Shown here one piece after another: positions 43,122 through 54,065 of a DNA stretch of 64,000 bases. How positions within the stretch are numbered: the first letter of the stretch is position 1; each line of letters starts with the position of its first letter. The stretch is from the NCBI RefSeq assembly GCF_014205215.1, contig NZ_JACHNC010000001.1, positions 4,779,001 to 4,843,000 on the forward strand. The letters run 5' to 3'. Below the pieces are notes generated by a model. It ran no database searches. It saw only the letters and a program-made list of their open reading frames with translations, and was not told where the DNA came from. Origin of the DNA: Actinoplanes lobatus (lineage in GTDB: Bacteria; Actinomycetota; Actinomycetes; Mycobacteriales; Micromonosporaceae). A program made the translations under genes and the position numbers.

Positions 43122-44030
43122 TCAGTCGTGCGTGTGGCCGTCGGCGCTGGGCCCTGGATCGGCGGTCCCGGTCGGGGCCGGCGGCTGGGTGACACCGGTC
43201 GTCGTCGCGGTGAACTCGGCGGTGCGCACCTTTCCAGCGTGCTGGAAATCCAGGTAGAGACGGTAGACCCCGGGCGACGGCACCTCGGCCTCGAAGCTCA
43301 GCGCGGTCTCGCTCGCCGGGTGCACGTGCAGGTAGGCGAGGTCTCCCTCGCGCAGCACCACCAGGTGACCGAGCGCCCCCAGGTAGGGCTCCAGGTCGGT
43401 GACCGGTTTCCCGTCCCGGCTGACCGTGAGGTCGAGCTTCGACGAGGCCCCGGCCGCGAGATCGCCGGCGAGGGTGACGGTGTAGCCGTCGACCTCGGCG
43501 GTCCGCGCCACCGGCGGCAGCGGCACCGGCTGGTAGTCGCCGGGAGCGGGCACGTCGACGCCCAGGGTGAGCGCCTCCGGCTCGGCGGCCGGCTGGAAGT
43601 CGGCGAGCACCCGGTACTGCCCGGGGGTATCCACGCCGATCGGCGCCGACCACGTGCCGTCCGCGCCCAGGACCGGATGCAGGTGCTGGTAGCCGGACAG
43701 ATCCCGCCGGACCACGATGAGATGCAGGTCCTTGTCGTGGTTGCGGGTGTACGACGTGACCGGTTTCCCGTCCGGCCCGAGCACCTGGAAGGCGAACGGC
43801 CGCGGCTCCCCGACGGTGAACCGGGTGGTGGCCGGGCTCAACCGGTAGCCGCCCTGCGCGATCTGCAATCCGCCCGGGACCCGCGGCGTGCCGGGCGTGT
43901 GGGCCCCACCGTGCGCCGGCTCAGGCTCCGGCCGCACGTCCGGGCCGATCAGCCGCCCCGCGCCGGCCGCCACCCCGAAGACGGCGACCAGCCCCAGAGC
44001 GAACGCGGCCAGCCGTACCGGCGTCCTCAT
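43122..44030 (-). CDS. Secreted/membrane-anchored protein of the copper operon
   Basis: A 302-residue protein with an N-terminal signal or anchor (about residues 7-27) and two similar beta-rich halves, each containing a histidine pair: HLIVVRRDLSGYQHLHPVLG (about 118-137) and HLVVLREGDLAYLHVHPASE (about 218-238). The C-terminus ends DGHTHD. I know this type only as an uncharacterised companion of csoR/copA in actinobacteria; the His-x-His sites suggest periplasmic-side copper binding or hand-over. It is the first gene of the copA operon. Confidence 0.75.
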   Translation of the reverse strand: MRTPVRLAAFALGLVAVFGVAAGAGRLIGPDVRPEPEPAHGGAHTPGTPRVPGGLQIAQGGYRLSPATTRFTVGEPRPFAFQVLGPDGKPVTSYTRNHDKDLHLIVVRRDLSGYQHLHPVLGADGTWSAPIGVDTPGQYRVLADFQPAAEPEALTLGVDVPAPGDYQPVPLPPVARTAEVDGYTVTLAGDLAAGASSKLDLTVSRDGKPVTDLEPYLGALGHLVVLREGDLAYLHVHPASETALSFEAEVPSPGVYRLYLDFQHAGKVRTAEFTATTTGVTQPPAPTGTADPGPSADGHTHD

Positions 44031-44068
44031 GAGTGCTCCCTTCGTCGTGTTGCCCCCTCACCGTACAC

Positions 44069-44108
44069 ATACCCGGTAGGGGTATCCAAGCGATGTAGCA
44101 TGGTCCTC
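44069..44108. promoter_or_regulatory. CsoR operator and csoR promoter
   Basis: ATACCC-GGTAG-GGGTAT-type pseudo-palindrome at 44069-44085 matches the G/C-tract operators with ATACCC/GGGTAT ends bound by CsoR proteins, and lies between the divergent csoR and copA-operon starts. TAGCAT (44096-44101) is seven bases before ATG 44109, giving a leaderless csoR transcript. Confidence 0.75.
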
Positions 44109-44405
44109 ATGACCAATCCCGCCCCGACCCGCGGCTACACCGCGACGAAGGACAACCTGCAGTCCCGGCTGCGCCGCATCGAGGGCCAGGTGCGCGGCAT
44201 CGAGCGGATGGTCGAGGACGACCGCTACTGCATCGACATCCTCACCCAGATCTCCGCCATCCAGGCCGCCCTCGACAAGGTGGCGCTCGGCCTCCTCGAC
44301 GGGCACGCCCGCCACTGCATGCACGAGGGCGCCCAGGAGGGCCGCGCCGACGAGATGGCCTCCGAGCTGATGGCCGCGGTCGGCCGGTTGATGAAGAGAG
44401 GCTGA
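44109..44405 (+). CDS. csoR: Copper-sensing transcriptional repressor CsoR
   Basis: A 98-residue all-helical DUF156 repressor. The Cu(I) ligands are present with the spacing of M. tuberculosis CsoR (Cys36, His61, Cys65): Cys41 in DRYCIDIL, His66 and Cys70 in GHARHCMH. The DNA-binding basic surface NLQSRLRRIEGQVRGIERM is typical. ATG 44109 fits a leaderless promoter; an in-frame ATG at 44100 is possible but lies in the -10 box. It should repress both itself and the copA operon until copper binds. Confidence 0.94.
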   Translation: MTNPAPTRGYTATKDNLQSRLRRIEGQVRGIERMVEDDRYCIDILTQISAIQAALDKVALGLLDGHARHCMHEGAQEGRADEMASELMAAVGRLMKRG

Positions 44406-44524
44406 CCGGCATCGGCCTGGCCGCGTGATGTGGGCCATATCCGCTTGTCGTCCGGATCCGGCGACCCGAGAGTGCTGATACCGGTCGGTAACAAGTGGCC
44501 GCCGACACCGAGACGGGGAACGAC

Positions 44525-45310
44525 ATGACGCAGCCGGCACCAATGGTCCTCGTGTCGCCTGCCATGGGCATCGGATCGCGGTACTACCGGCTGCTCGTCG
44601 AAGCGTTCGAAGCCCGGGGATGGAGCGCCCGTGCGCTGCCCCGGCGCGGTTTCGAGCAGGGCGATCGCCCGGCGTCACGGGGCAACGACTGGTCCTACGC
44701 CGACGAGATCCAGGTGATGGCCGAGGCGGTGACGGCGGCCCGTACCGAGGCGCCGCAGCGGCCGGTCATCATCCTCGGCCACAGCCTCGGCGCCCAGCTC
44801 GCGGTCGGACACCAGCTCGGCCACGTCCCGGCGGACGGTGTGGTCACGGTGGGCGGCGCCCTGCCGTACCACCGGCACTACCCGCTCGGCGGCCTGCCGC
44901 TGGTGATCCAGGCCGGTGCGGTCGTCCCGCTGCTGACCACCCTGTTCGGCCACCTGCCCAGGCCCGCCTTCGGCGGCCCGGGCGCCCGCACCCTGATGCG
45001 CGAGTGGGCCCGGATGGCGCTGACCGGCCGCACCCCGTTCCCGGCACCCGAGCCGGTGCGTAGCCCGTCGCTGCTCGTGGCCTTGGAGGGCGACCGCCTC
45101 GCCCCGCCGATGTCGGTCGAGGCCTTCGCCGCCGCCCTGTTCGACCCGTCGGCCGTCACACTCTGGCAGTACCGCCACGCCGACGTCCCGCCGGGCGGCA
45201 GCAACGACCACATCGCCTGGGCCCGCAACGCCGGCCCGGTCATCGACCGCATCGCCACCTGGTGGGCCACCGCCGACCGCCGCACCGACGAGATCCTGGC
45301 CGGCGACTGA
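44525..45310 (+). CDS. Alpha/beta-hydrolase fold protein
   Basis: A 261-residue serine hydrolase. The nucleophile elbow is ILGHSLGAQLA (about residue 92), an oxyanion region VSPAMGIGSRYY lies at the N-terminus, and the probable catalytic His is in SNDHIAWARN near the C-terminus. ATG 44525 has GGGGAAC in front; a GTG at 44495 would add ten residues. Substrate unknown; it stands alone between csoR and the xdhC-like gene, with which it converges. Confidence 0.85.
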   Translation: MTQPAPMVLVSPAMGIGSRYYRLLVEAFEARGWSARALPRRGFEQGDRPASRGNDWSYADEIQVMAEAVTAARTEAPQRPVIILGHSLGAQLAVGHQLGHVPADGVVTVGGALPYHRHYPLGGLPLVIQAGAVVPLLTTLFGHLPRPAFGGPGARTLMREWARMALTGRTPFPAPEPVRSPSLLVALEGDRLAPPMSVEAFAAALFDPSAVTLWQYRHADVPPGGSNDHIAWARNAGPVIDRIATWWATADRRTDEILAGD

Positions 45311-45322
45311 CGGCTGCTCTGA

Positions 45323-46375
45323 TCAGGCGGGGCCGTGGATGGGGGCGGTCAAACCGGTCAGGGGGGCTCCGGAACCGCCCCAGGAGAGGGCGACGATCTC
45401 GGCGGCGATGGCCACCGCGGTCTCCTCCGGGGTGCGGGCGCCCAGGTCGAGGCCGATCGGGGCGCGCAGGCGGGACAGAGCCGACTCCGGGACACCGGCC
45501 TCGCGCAGGCGGCGGAGACGGTCCTCGCAGGTGCGGCGGCTGCCCATCGCGCCGATGTAGCGGGCCGGGGTCCGCAGGGCGACCTCCAGCAGCGGGATGT
45601 CGAACTTCGGGTCGTGGGTGAGCACGCACAGGACGGTGCGCTCGTCGATCTCGGTGGATTCGAGGTAGCGGTGCGGCCACTGGACGACCACCTCGTCCGC
45701 CTCGGGGAAGCGGGCCTCGGTGGCGAACACGCCCCGGGCGTCACAGACGGTGACCTGGTAGCCGAGGAACTTCCCGATCCGGGCCACCGCCGCGGCGAAG
45801 TCGATCGCCCCGAACACGATCATGCGGGCCGGGGAGGCCCAGGACTGGACGAACACCTCGCGCTCGCAGGCCGTCGCGATGGCGCTGCGCCCGTGCGCCA
45901 GCAGGCCTCTCGCCTGGGCGGCGGCGATCCGGTCGAGTTCGGGGTCACCGAGGGTCCCGGCGGTGCGGTCGGGCCACACCACGAGCTGGGCGCCGGGCAG
46001 GGACACGGTGGCGACCGGGCGGCCGGCGGCGATGTCGGCGAGCACGGCGTCCAGCGAGGACAGCGCGACGTCCGGCTGGATCATGACCTCGATGGTGCCG
46101 CCACAGGTCAGACCGACTTCGAACGCGTCGCCGTCGCTCACCCCGTACGTATGTGTCTGTGCCTTTTTGGCATTTATGACTTCCTGCGCGGCCGTGTAGA
46201 CGGCGCCCTCCACGCAGCCGCCCGAGACACTGCCCAGAACGTCGCCGTGCTCGTTGACGGCCATCGCGGCGCCGGGCCGGCGGGGCGCCGAACGCCACGT
46301 GTTCACCACCGTCGCCACGGCGAAGGAGACGCCGGCGGCGCGCCAGGCGATCAGCCCGTCCACGATCTCGCGCAT
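45323..46375 (-). CDS. XdhC/CoxI family molybdenum-cofactor maturation protein
   Basis: A 350-residue XdhC-family protein. The N-terminal domain contains GSVSGGCVEGAVYTAAQEVI with its conserved Cys and the second SDGDAFEVGLTCGGTIEVMI; the Rossmann part includes VFGAIDFAAAVARIGKFLGY and YIGAMGSRRTCEDRL, and ends in IGLDLGARTPEETAVAIAAEI. Such proteins bind the molybdenum cofactor, help to add the sulfido ligand and protect it until insertion into molybdenum hydroxylases. It is divergent from coxMSL. The start at 46375 is preferred to 46399 because GGAAGG precedes it by 7 nt. Confidence 0.92.
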   Translation of the reverse strand: MREIVDGLIAWRAAGVSFAVATVVNTWRSAPRRPGAAMAVNEHGDVLGSVSGGCVEGAVYTAAQEVINAKKAQTHTYGVSDGDAFEVGLTCGGTIEVMIQPDVALSSLDAVLADIAAGRPVATVSLPGAQLVVWPDRTAGTLGDPELDRIAAAQARGLLAHGRSAIATACEREVFVQSWASPARMIVFGAIDFAAAVARIGKFLGYQVTVCDARGVFATEARFPEADEVVVQWPHRYLESTEIDERTVLCVLTHDPKFDIPLLEVALRTPARYIGAMGSRRTCEDRLRRLREAGVPESALSRLRAPIGLDLGARTPEETAVAIAAEIVALSWGGSGAPLTGLTAPIHGPA

Positions 46376-46495
46376 CTGAGCACCTTCCGTGATCATCACG
46401 GCCTAGTCAACGCTTGATTAAGAGAACCCTTAGGTCGCTGTTGACAATGGATCCCGGGCACGCGAGGGTCTGCGCGACTTCGCGGGAGGTGCAGG
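46376..46495. promoter_or_regulatory. Divergent cox promoter region with palindrome
   Basis: TTGACA (46441-46446) faces the cox operon and TTGACT (46411-46406) faces the xdhC-like gene. A perfect 15-bp palindrome with 7-bp arms, CCGTGAT-C-ATCACGG (46387-46401), lies just before the xdhC-like ribosome site and is a candidate operator. The LysR protein at 56823 is the only regulator in the locus. GGGAGG precedes the GTG of coxM. Confidence 0.5.
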
Positions 46496-47371
46496 GTGCA
46501 GGTGCCGGCTCCGTTCGAATACGAACGTGCCACAAGCGTGGATCAAGCCATTGGACTGTTGGAGCGGCTGGGCAGCTCGGCACGGTTGGTGGCCGGTGGC
46601 CACAGCCTGCTGCCGATGATGAAGCTGCGGCTCGCCAACTTCGAATATCTCATCGACATCAACGATCTGCACGGCGAGCTCGGCTACATCAGGCTGAGCG
46701 ACGACGAGGTGCGCATCGGGGCCATGACCCGGCATCGGGAGCTGCTCGAATCGGACGTGCTGGCCGGCGTCTTCCCGATCTTCGCCGACGCCGAGCGGGT
46801 GATCGCCGACCCGGTGGTCCGCAATCGCGGCACCCTGGGCGGATCGCTCTGCCAGGCGGACCCGTCCGAGGACCTGTCGGCGGTGTGCACGACCCTGGAC
46901 GCGAGCTGCGTGATCCGGGGCCCGGGCGGCGCCGAGCGGGTCGTCACCATGGAGGAGTTCCACGTCGGCCCGTACGAGACGGCCGTCGCGGACAACGAGA
47001 TCCTCATCGAGATCCGGCTGCCCCGGAAGAATTTCAAGGTCGGCAGCGCGTACGCGAAGGTCGAGCGCCGCGCCGGCGACTGGGCCGTCGTGTCGGCCGG
47101 CGCCGCGGTGTGGCTCGACGCCGGCCGGATCGTGGACGCCCGGGTGGGCCTGGCCGCGGTCGGCCCGAACACCACCGGCATCCCGGAGATCTCGGCGGCC
47201 CTGCGCGGGCACGAGCCGAGCGAGGAGCTGTACCAGCTGGCCGGGGCGATCGCGGCGCGCAGCTGCGACCCGGTGACCGACACCCGGGGCAGTGCCGACT
47301 ACAAGCGCCACCTGGCGGACGAGCTGACCCGGCGCACCCTGCGTACCGCCGTCGAACGGGCGAGGAGCTGA
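46496..47371 (+). CDS. coxM: Carbon monoxide dehydrogenase medium (FAD) subunit
   Basis: A 291-residue flavoprotein subunit that carries electrons from the iron-sulfur centres towards the membrane quinone. Both FAD motifs are those of genuine CO dehydrogenase: [15 protein letters not shown] and [16 protein letters not shown]. The start is GTG 46496, seven bases after GGGAGG. It is the first gene of an operon that runs to 56857; the gap to coxS is 4 bp. Confidence 0.94.
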   Translation: MQVPAPFEYERATSVDQAIGLLERLGSSARLVAGGHSLLPMMKLRLANFEYLIDINDLHGELGYIRLSDDEVRIGAMTRHRELLESDVLAGVFPIFADAERVIADPVVRNRGTLGGSLCQADPSEDLSAVCTTLDASCVIRGPGGAERVVTMEEFHVGPYETAVADNEILIEIRLPRKNFKVGSAYAKVERRAGDWAVVSAGAAVWLDAGRIVDARVGLAAVGPNTTGIPEISAALRGHEPSEELYQLAGAIAARSCDPVTDTRGSADYKRHLADELTRRTLRTAVERARS

Positions 47372-47375
47372 ACTG

Positions 47376-47857
47376 ATGCAGGTCACGATGACCGTCAACG
47401 GGACCGAGTACACCCGTGAGATCGAGGGCCGCATGCTGCTCGTGCACTTCCTGCGCGACGTGCTCGGCCTGACCGGCACCCACTGGGGCTGCGACACGAG
47501 CAACTGCGGCGTCTGCGTGGTGTGGCTGGACGGCGAGCCCGTCAAGTCGTGCACCGTGCTGGCGGCGATGGCCGGGGGCCACGAGGTCCGTACCGTCGAA
47601 GGTCTTGCCAACGGCGCCGAGCTGGACCCGATCCAGGAGGGCTTCCGGCAGTGCCACGGCCTCCAGTGCGGGTTCTGCACGCCGGGCATGCTGATGACCT
47701 GCCGGGCGCTGCTGGACAAGAACCCGGACCCGACCGAGGGCGAGATCCGCGAGGCCATCTCCGGCCAGATCTGTCGCTGCACCGGTTACTCCTCGATCAT
47801 CCGCTCGGTCCGCTGGGCGGCTGTTCACGAAGCTTCCAAAGAAGAGGCGACGGCCCA

Positions 47858-47861
<4 letters not shown>
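47376..47861 (+). CDS. coxS: Carbon monoxide dehydrogenase small (2Fe-2S) subunit
   Basis: A 161-residue subunit with two [2Fe-2S] centres: the plant-ferredoxin-type cluster [21 protein letters not shown] region (C-x4-C-x2-C-x11-C) and the second in [10 protein letters not shown] with [11 protein letters not shown]. It passes electrons from the Mo-Cu site in CoxL to FAD in CoxM. Its stop overlaps coxL by 4 nt (GTGA). Confidence 0.95.
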
Positions 47862-50251
<2,390 letters not shown>

Positions 50252-50274
50252 AGAACAAACCAGGGGAGTACGTG

Positions 50275-51267
50275 ATGACGACGAGCATCGCCGAGCGCGC
50301 CCACGAGCTGACGGTCGCCCGCCGGCCGTTCGTGCACGCCACCGTGGTCCGCGCCCAGGAACCCACCTCGGCGCGGGCCGGCGACGACGCGGTGATCCTG
50401 GCCGACGGGTCCATCGAGGGCTTCGTCGGCGGGGTCTGCGCCGAGACGTCGGTGCGGGCGGCCGCCATGGACTCGCTGCGCGACGGCAACACCGTCCTGC
50501 TGCGGGTGCTGCCGGAGGACTCGGCCGAGTTCCCGGAGACGCCCGGCGCGCTCGTCGTCGTCAACCCCTGCCACTCCGGCGGGGCGATCGAGATCTTCCT
50601 CCGGCCGGTGCTGCCGAAACCGTTGGTCGTGGTGACCGGTGGCACCCCGGTCGGCACGGCCGCGACGGCCCTGGCCGAGTTCCTCGACTTCGAGGTGGCC
50701 CACTCGTACGAGGGGGCGACCGCGGTGGTGGTGGCCGGGCTGGGCCGCGACGAGGAACGCGCCGTCCGGGAGGCACTGGACGCCGGTGTGCCGCTGATCG
50801 CGCTGGTGGCCAGCAACACCCGGTCGGCGATCCTGCTCGACACGATGGGCCTGTCCATCGAGGAGCGGTCCCGGATCCGGGCGCACGCCGGTATCGACAT
50901 CGGCGCCCGTACCCCCAAGGAGATCGCCCTCTCGGTGCTGGCCGAGATCGTGCGCGAGATGCGCGTCGGCGGCCTGACCGCCGCCGCGCCGAAGAAGCCC
51001 GCCGCGACGCACGCCGAGGCGGCCGCGTTCGCGAAAGCCGGGCCCGAATTCGTGGCCGGCCCGGCCCTGCCCGTCGGGCCGGCCACATTTCCCATCGAGG
51101 AGATCATGGTCCCCATCGGCGAGACCCCCGCCCGAACCGCGATCGACCCGGTCTGCGGGATGACCGTCGTGATCGGACCGGACACCCCGCACGGGGTGGT
51201 CGGCGGCGAGGACTACTGGTTCTGCTGCCCCGGCTGCTTGAAGAAGTACACGATTGAACACTCCTGA
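50275..51267 (+). CDS. XdhC-family maturation protein with C-terminal YHS metal domain (CoxF-like)
   Basis: A 330-residue protein. The first 230 residues are XdhC-like (LADGSIEGFVGGVCAETSVR with conserved Cys, and RAHAGIDIGARTPKEIALSV). After an Ala-rich linker the last 45 residues form a YHS domain, DPVCGMTVVIG then YWFCCPGCLKKY, with a metal-binding cysteine set. Since this dehydrogenase needs a Mo-S-Cu centre, a fused YHS domain could help deliver copper or sulfur; that is inference. GGGGAG precedes ATG by 7 nt. It overlaps coxD by 14 nt. Confidence 0.88.
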   Translation: MTTSIAERAHELTVARRPFVHATVVRAQEPTSARAGDDAVILADGSIEGFVGGVCAETSVRAAAMDSLRDGNTVLLRVLPEDSAEFPETPGALVVVNPCHSGGAIEIFLRPVLPKPLVVVTGGTPVGTAATALAEFLDFEVAHSYEGATAVVVAGLGRDEERAVREALDAGVPLIALVASNTRSAILLDTMGLSIEERSRIRAHAGIDIGARTPKEIALSVLAEIVREMRVGGLTAAAPKKPAATHAEAAAFAKAGPEFVAGPALPVGPATFPIEEIMVPIGETPARTAIDPVCGMTVVIGPDTPHGVVGGEDYWFCCPGCLKKYTIEHS

Positions 51268-52105
51268 CGAGGTCATCGCGCGTCTGGACGCCGTCGACTA
51301 CCTGGTCGACGACGGCCTCGCCATGGCGATCTTCCTGGCCCTGCGGCTCGGCAAGCCGCTGCTGCTGGAGGGCGAGCCCGGTGTCGGCAAGACGGCCGCC
51401 GCCAAGGCGCTGGCGGACGCGCTCGACACGCCGTTCATCCGCCTCCAGTGCTACGAGGGCCTGACCGCCGGTGAGGCCCTGTACGAGTGGAACTACCAGC
51501 GTCAGCTGCTGCACATCCGGCTCGGCCACGCCACCGACGACTCCTCCCTGTTCACCGACGACTTCCTGCTGGAACGGCCGATCCTGCGCGCCGTCCGGCA
51601 CGACGGGCCGACCCCGCCGGTGCTGCTGATCGACGAGATCGACCGGGCCGACGACGAGTTCGAGGCGCTGCTGTTCGAGTTCCTCGGCGAGGCGTCGGTG
51701 ACCGTTCCCGAACTGGGCACCTTCGCCGCCACCCGGCCGCCGGTCGTGGTGCTCACCTCCAACCGCAGCCGCGAACTGCACGACGCGCTGCGCCGCCGCT
51801 GCCTCTACCACTGGATCGAGTTCCCGGCCCCGGACCGCGCGGCGTCGATCGTGCGCCGCGCGGTTCCGGCCGCCACCGCACCGCTGATCCGGGACGCCAC
51901 CGAGTTCATCGGCCGGGCCCGGGCGCTCGAACTGGACAAGGCGCCCGGCCTGGCCGAGACGATCGACTGGGTCTCCGCGCTGGCGGCTCTCGGCGTCACC
52001 GACCTCGCCGCGGGGGACGTTCCGCGCACCATCGGCACCATCGCCAAGACCCCCGGCGACCGGATCCTGGTCGCCGAGGCCGTAACCCGGGAGAGCCCCC
52101 AATGA
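51254..52105 (+). CDS. coxD: MoxR-type AAA+ ATPase for CO dehydrogenase maturation
   Basis: A 283-residue AAA+ chaperone: Walker A LEGEPGVGKTAAAKAL, Walker B PVLLIDEIDRADDEFEA, sensor TSNRSRELHDALRRRC. CoxD in Afipia (Oligotropha) is required to build the [CuSMoO2] centre, working with the VWA protein CoxE. It begins with TTG 51254, inside the preceding gene, and overlaps coxG by ATGA. Confidence 0.93.
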   Translation: MNTPDEVIARLDAVDYLVDDGLAMAIFLALRLGKPLLLEGEPGVGKTAAAKALADALDTPFIRLQCYEGLTAGEALYEWNYQRQLLHIRLGHATDDSSLFTDDFLLERPILRAVRHDGPTPPVLLIDEIDRADDEFEALLFEFLGEASVTVPELGTFAATRPPVVVLTSNRSRELHDALRRRCLYHWIEFPAPDRAASIVRRAVPAATAPLIRDATEFIGRARALELDKAPGLAETIDWVSALAALGVTDLAAGDVPRTIGTIAKTPGDRILVAEAVTRESPQ

Positions 52106-52833
52106 AGATCACCAACGAGTTCACCGTACGGATCCCGATCGACCGTGCCTGGCAGGTGCTGACCGACCTCGAGGGCATCGCCCCCTGCATGCCGGGCGCC
52201 CAGCTCACTGGGGTGGAGGGCGACGTCTACCAGGGCCGGGTGAAGGTCAAGGTCGGCCCGGTGATCTCGGACTTCTCCGGGACCGCGCGGTTCGTGGAGC
52301 GGGACGACACGGCCTACCGGGCGGTCATCGACGCCAAGGGCCGCGACGCCCGGTCGGCCGGCAACGCGGCCGCCGTGGTCAGCGCGTCGCTGTCGCCGGA
52401 GGGGGAGGACGGCACCCGGGTCTCGGTCGACACCGACCTGAAGATCAGCGGGAAGCTGGCCCAGTTCGGCAGCGGCATGATCAAGGAGGTGTCCTCGAAG
52501 CTGCTCGCCCAGTTCGTCGCGAACCTGGAGGCGAAGCTGGCCGCTCCCGTGGCGGAGGCCGCCGCGGTTTCGGAGGCCGGTGCGGTTTCGGAGGCTGCCG
52601 CGGTCGAGGATGCCGCTCCCGTCGCGGAGGCCGCTGCCCCCGTCGCGGAACCCGTTCCCGCCGCTGCTCCCGCCACCGGCCCCGCTCCGGTCGCGGTGAA
52701 GGAGACGGCCGAGCCGGAGGCTCTCGATCTGCTGGCCGTGGCCGGCGGATCCGTCTACAAACGGCTCATTCCGGTCGGCATCGGCGTGGCGGTCCTCGCC
52801 GCCGTCGTCATCTGGTTCGTTGCCCGCGGCTGA
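52102..52833 (+). CDS. coxG: CoxG, SRPBCC-fold membrane adaptor of CO dehydrogenase
   Basis: A 243-residue protein. Residues 1-150 are the SRPBCC/CoxG domain (FTVRIPIDRAWQVLTDLEGI, CMPGAQLTGVEGD, KVGPVISDFSGTARF). An Ala/Pro/Glu-rich repetitive linker (about 150-212) leads to a single C-terminal membrane helix (RLIPVGIGVAVLAAVVIWFV). CoxG recruits the enzyme to the membrane and delivers electrons to menaquinone in mycobacteria. Translational coupling to coxD by ATGA; the tail overlaps coxE by 14 nt. Confidence 0.92.
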   Translation: MKITNEFTVRIPIDRAWQVLTDLEGIAPCMPGAQLTGVEGDVYQGRVKVKVGPVISDFSGTARFVERDDTAYRAVIDAKGRDARSAGNAAAVVSASLSPEGEDGTRVSVDTDLKISGKLAQFGSGMIKEVSSKLLAQFVANLEAKLAAPVAEAAAVSEAGAVSEAAAVEDAAPVAEAAAPVAEPVPAAAPATGPAPVAVKETAEPEALDLLAVAGGSVYKRLIPVGIGVAVLAAVVIWFVARG

Positions 52834-54034
52834 CCCCGCCCCGGTGCTGCTGCGCGGCACCGACCGGGCCGCGTTCGCGGTGGCGTTCACGGCCCGGTTG
52901 CGCGCCGCCGGCCTGCCGGCCGGGATCACCGAGACCGACGACCTGGTACGGGCACTGGCCGCCAGCCCACCGGTGTCCCGCGGCGCGCTCTACTGGACGG
53001 CCCGGATCGCCCTGGTCCGCCGGCACGCCGACCTGGCCGTCTTCGACCGGGTCTTCACCACCGTCTTCGACGACAGCCCGCCGCTGCCGCTGAGCCGTTC
53101 CGCCACCCCGCCGTCCCGCCGCGACGACGGCACCAACGTGGCGGTCCCGGGCACCGGCGACGAGAAGACGTCCGGCGGCGACGGGCTGCCGTGGGCCACC
53201 CTGCCGCCGGCGGTCGCGGCCGGCGACTCGCCCGCCGACGACGGCCTCCACCTGCCCGAACTGCGGCCCAGCGAGCTGGCGGCACTGGCCGAACAGCCCT
53301 TCGAGGACCTGGACGCCGGACAGACCGCGGCGCTCGGCGAGGCGCTGCGGGACGCGCTCACCCACTGGCCGCACCGGCGCGGACGGCGGCACAAGGCGCA
53401 CCCGGCCGGCCGGCGGGTGGCGTTGCGGCCCACCATCGCCCGGGCCCGGCGTACCGGGTGGGAGGCGGTCACCGTGGTCCGGGAACGGCCGGTGCCCCGC
53501 CCGCGCCGGGTCGTGATGCTCTGCGACGTCAGCGAGTCGATGCGCGCCCAGGCGGCCGCATATCTACAGCTCATGCGCGCGTTCACCACGGTCGCCGACG
53601 CCGAGGTGTTCGCCTTCGCCACCCGGCTGACCCGGCTCACCGTGCCGCTGCGGCACACCTCGCCACGGGAGGCGATCGAGCAGGCCGGGGCGGCCGTCGA
53701 CGACCGGTTCGGCGGCACCCGGATCGCCGCGAACCTCGGCGCGCTGCTCGGCTCGCACCACGGCGAGACGGTCCGCGGCGGCGTGGTGATCGTCGCCTCG
53801 GACGGGTGGGACAGCGACCCGCCGGAACGGATGAGCGCTGTCATGGCCCGGCTGCGCCGCCGCGCGTACCGGATCATCTGGTTGAATCCCCGCGCCGGCG
53901 CTCCTGGATGGACCCCCGGCGTCGGCGGTATGGCCGCGGCCTTGCCGTTCTGTGACCGGCTGTTGCCGGCCGCCACCTTCGCCGACCTCATTCAGGCTGT
54001 TCGCTGCCTACAGGAAGTGGCCGGCCGGCGATAA
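52820..54034 (+). CDS. coxE: CoxE, von Willebrand factor A domain maturation protein
   Basis: A 404-residue protein with a C-terminal VWA domain. The MIDAS motif is VVMLCDVSESMRAQ (D-x-S-x-S), followed by the conserved Thr in RFGGTRIAANLG and Asp in VIVASDGWDSDPPE. CoxE partners the CoxD ATPase during insertion of the copper-sulfur part of the active site. TTG 52820 lies inside coxG; a GTG at 52844 is the alternative start. Confidence 0.92.
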   Translation: MPAADPAPVLLRGTDRAAFAVAFTARLRAAGLPAGITETDDLVRALAASPPVSRGALYWTARIALVRRHADLAVFDRVFTTVFDDSPPLPLSRSATPPSRRDDGTNVAVPGTGDEKTSGGDGLPWATLPPAVAAGDSPADDGLHLPELRPSELAALAEQPFEDLDAGQTAALGEALRDALTHWPHRRGRRHKAHPAGRRVALRPTIARARRTGWEAVTVVRERPVPRPRRVVMLCDVSESMRAQAAAYLQLMRAFTTVADAEVFAFATRLTRLTVPLRHTSPREAIEQAGAAVDDRFGGTRIAANLGALLGSHHGETVRGGVVIVASDGWDSDPPERMSAVMARLRRRAYRIIWLNPRAGAPGWTPGVGGMAAALPFCDRLLPAATFADLIQAVRCLQEVAGRR

Positions 54035-54065
54035 GCTCAGCGTTTTCTAGCGGGGGAGGAAGGTA

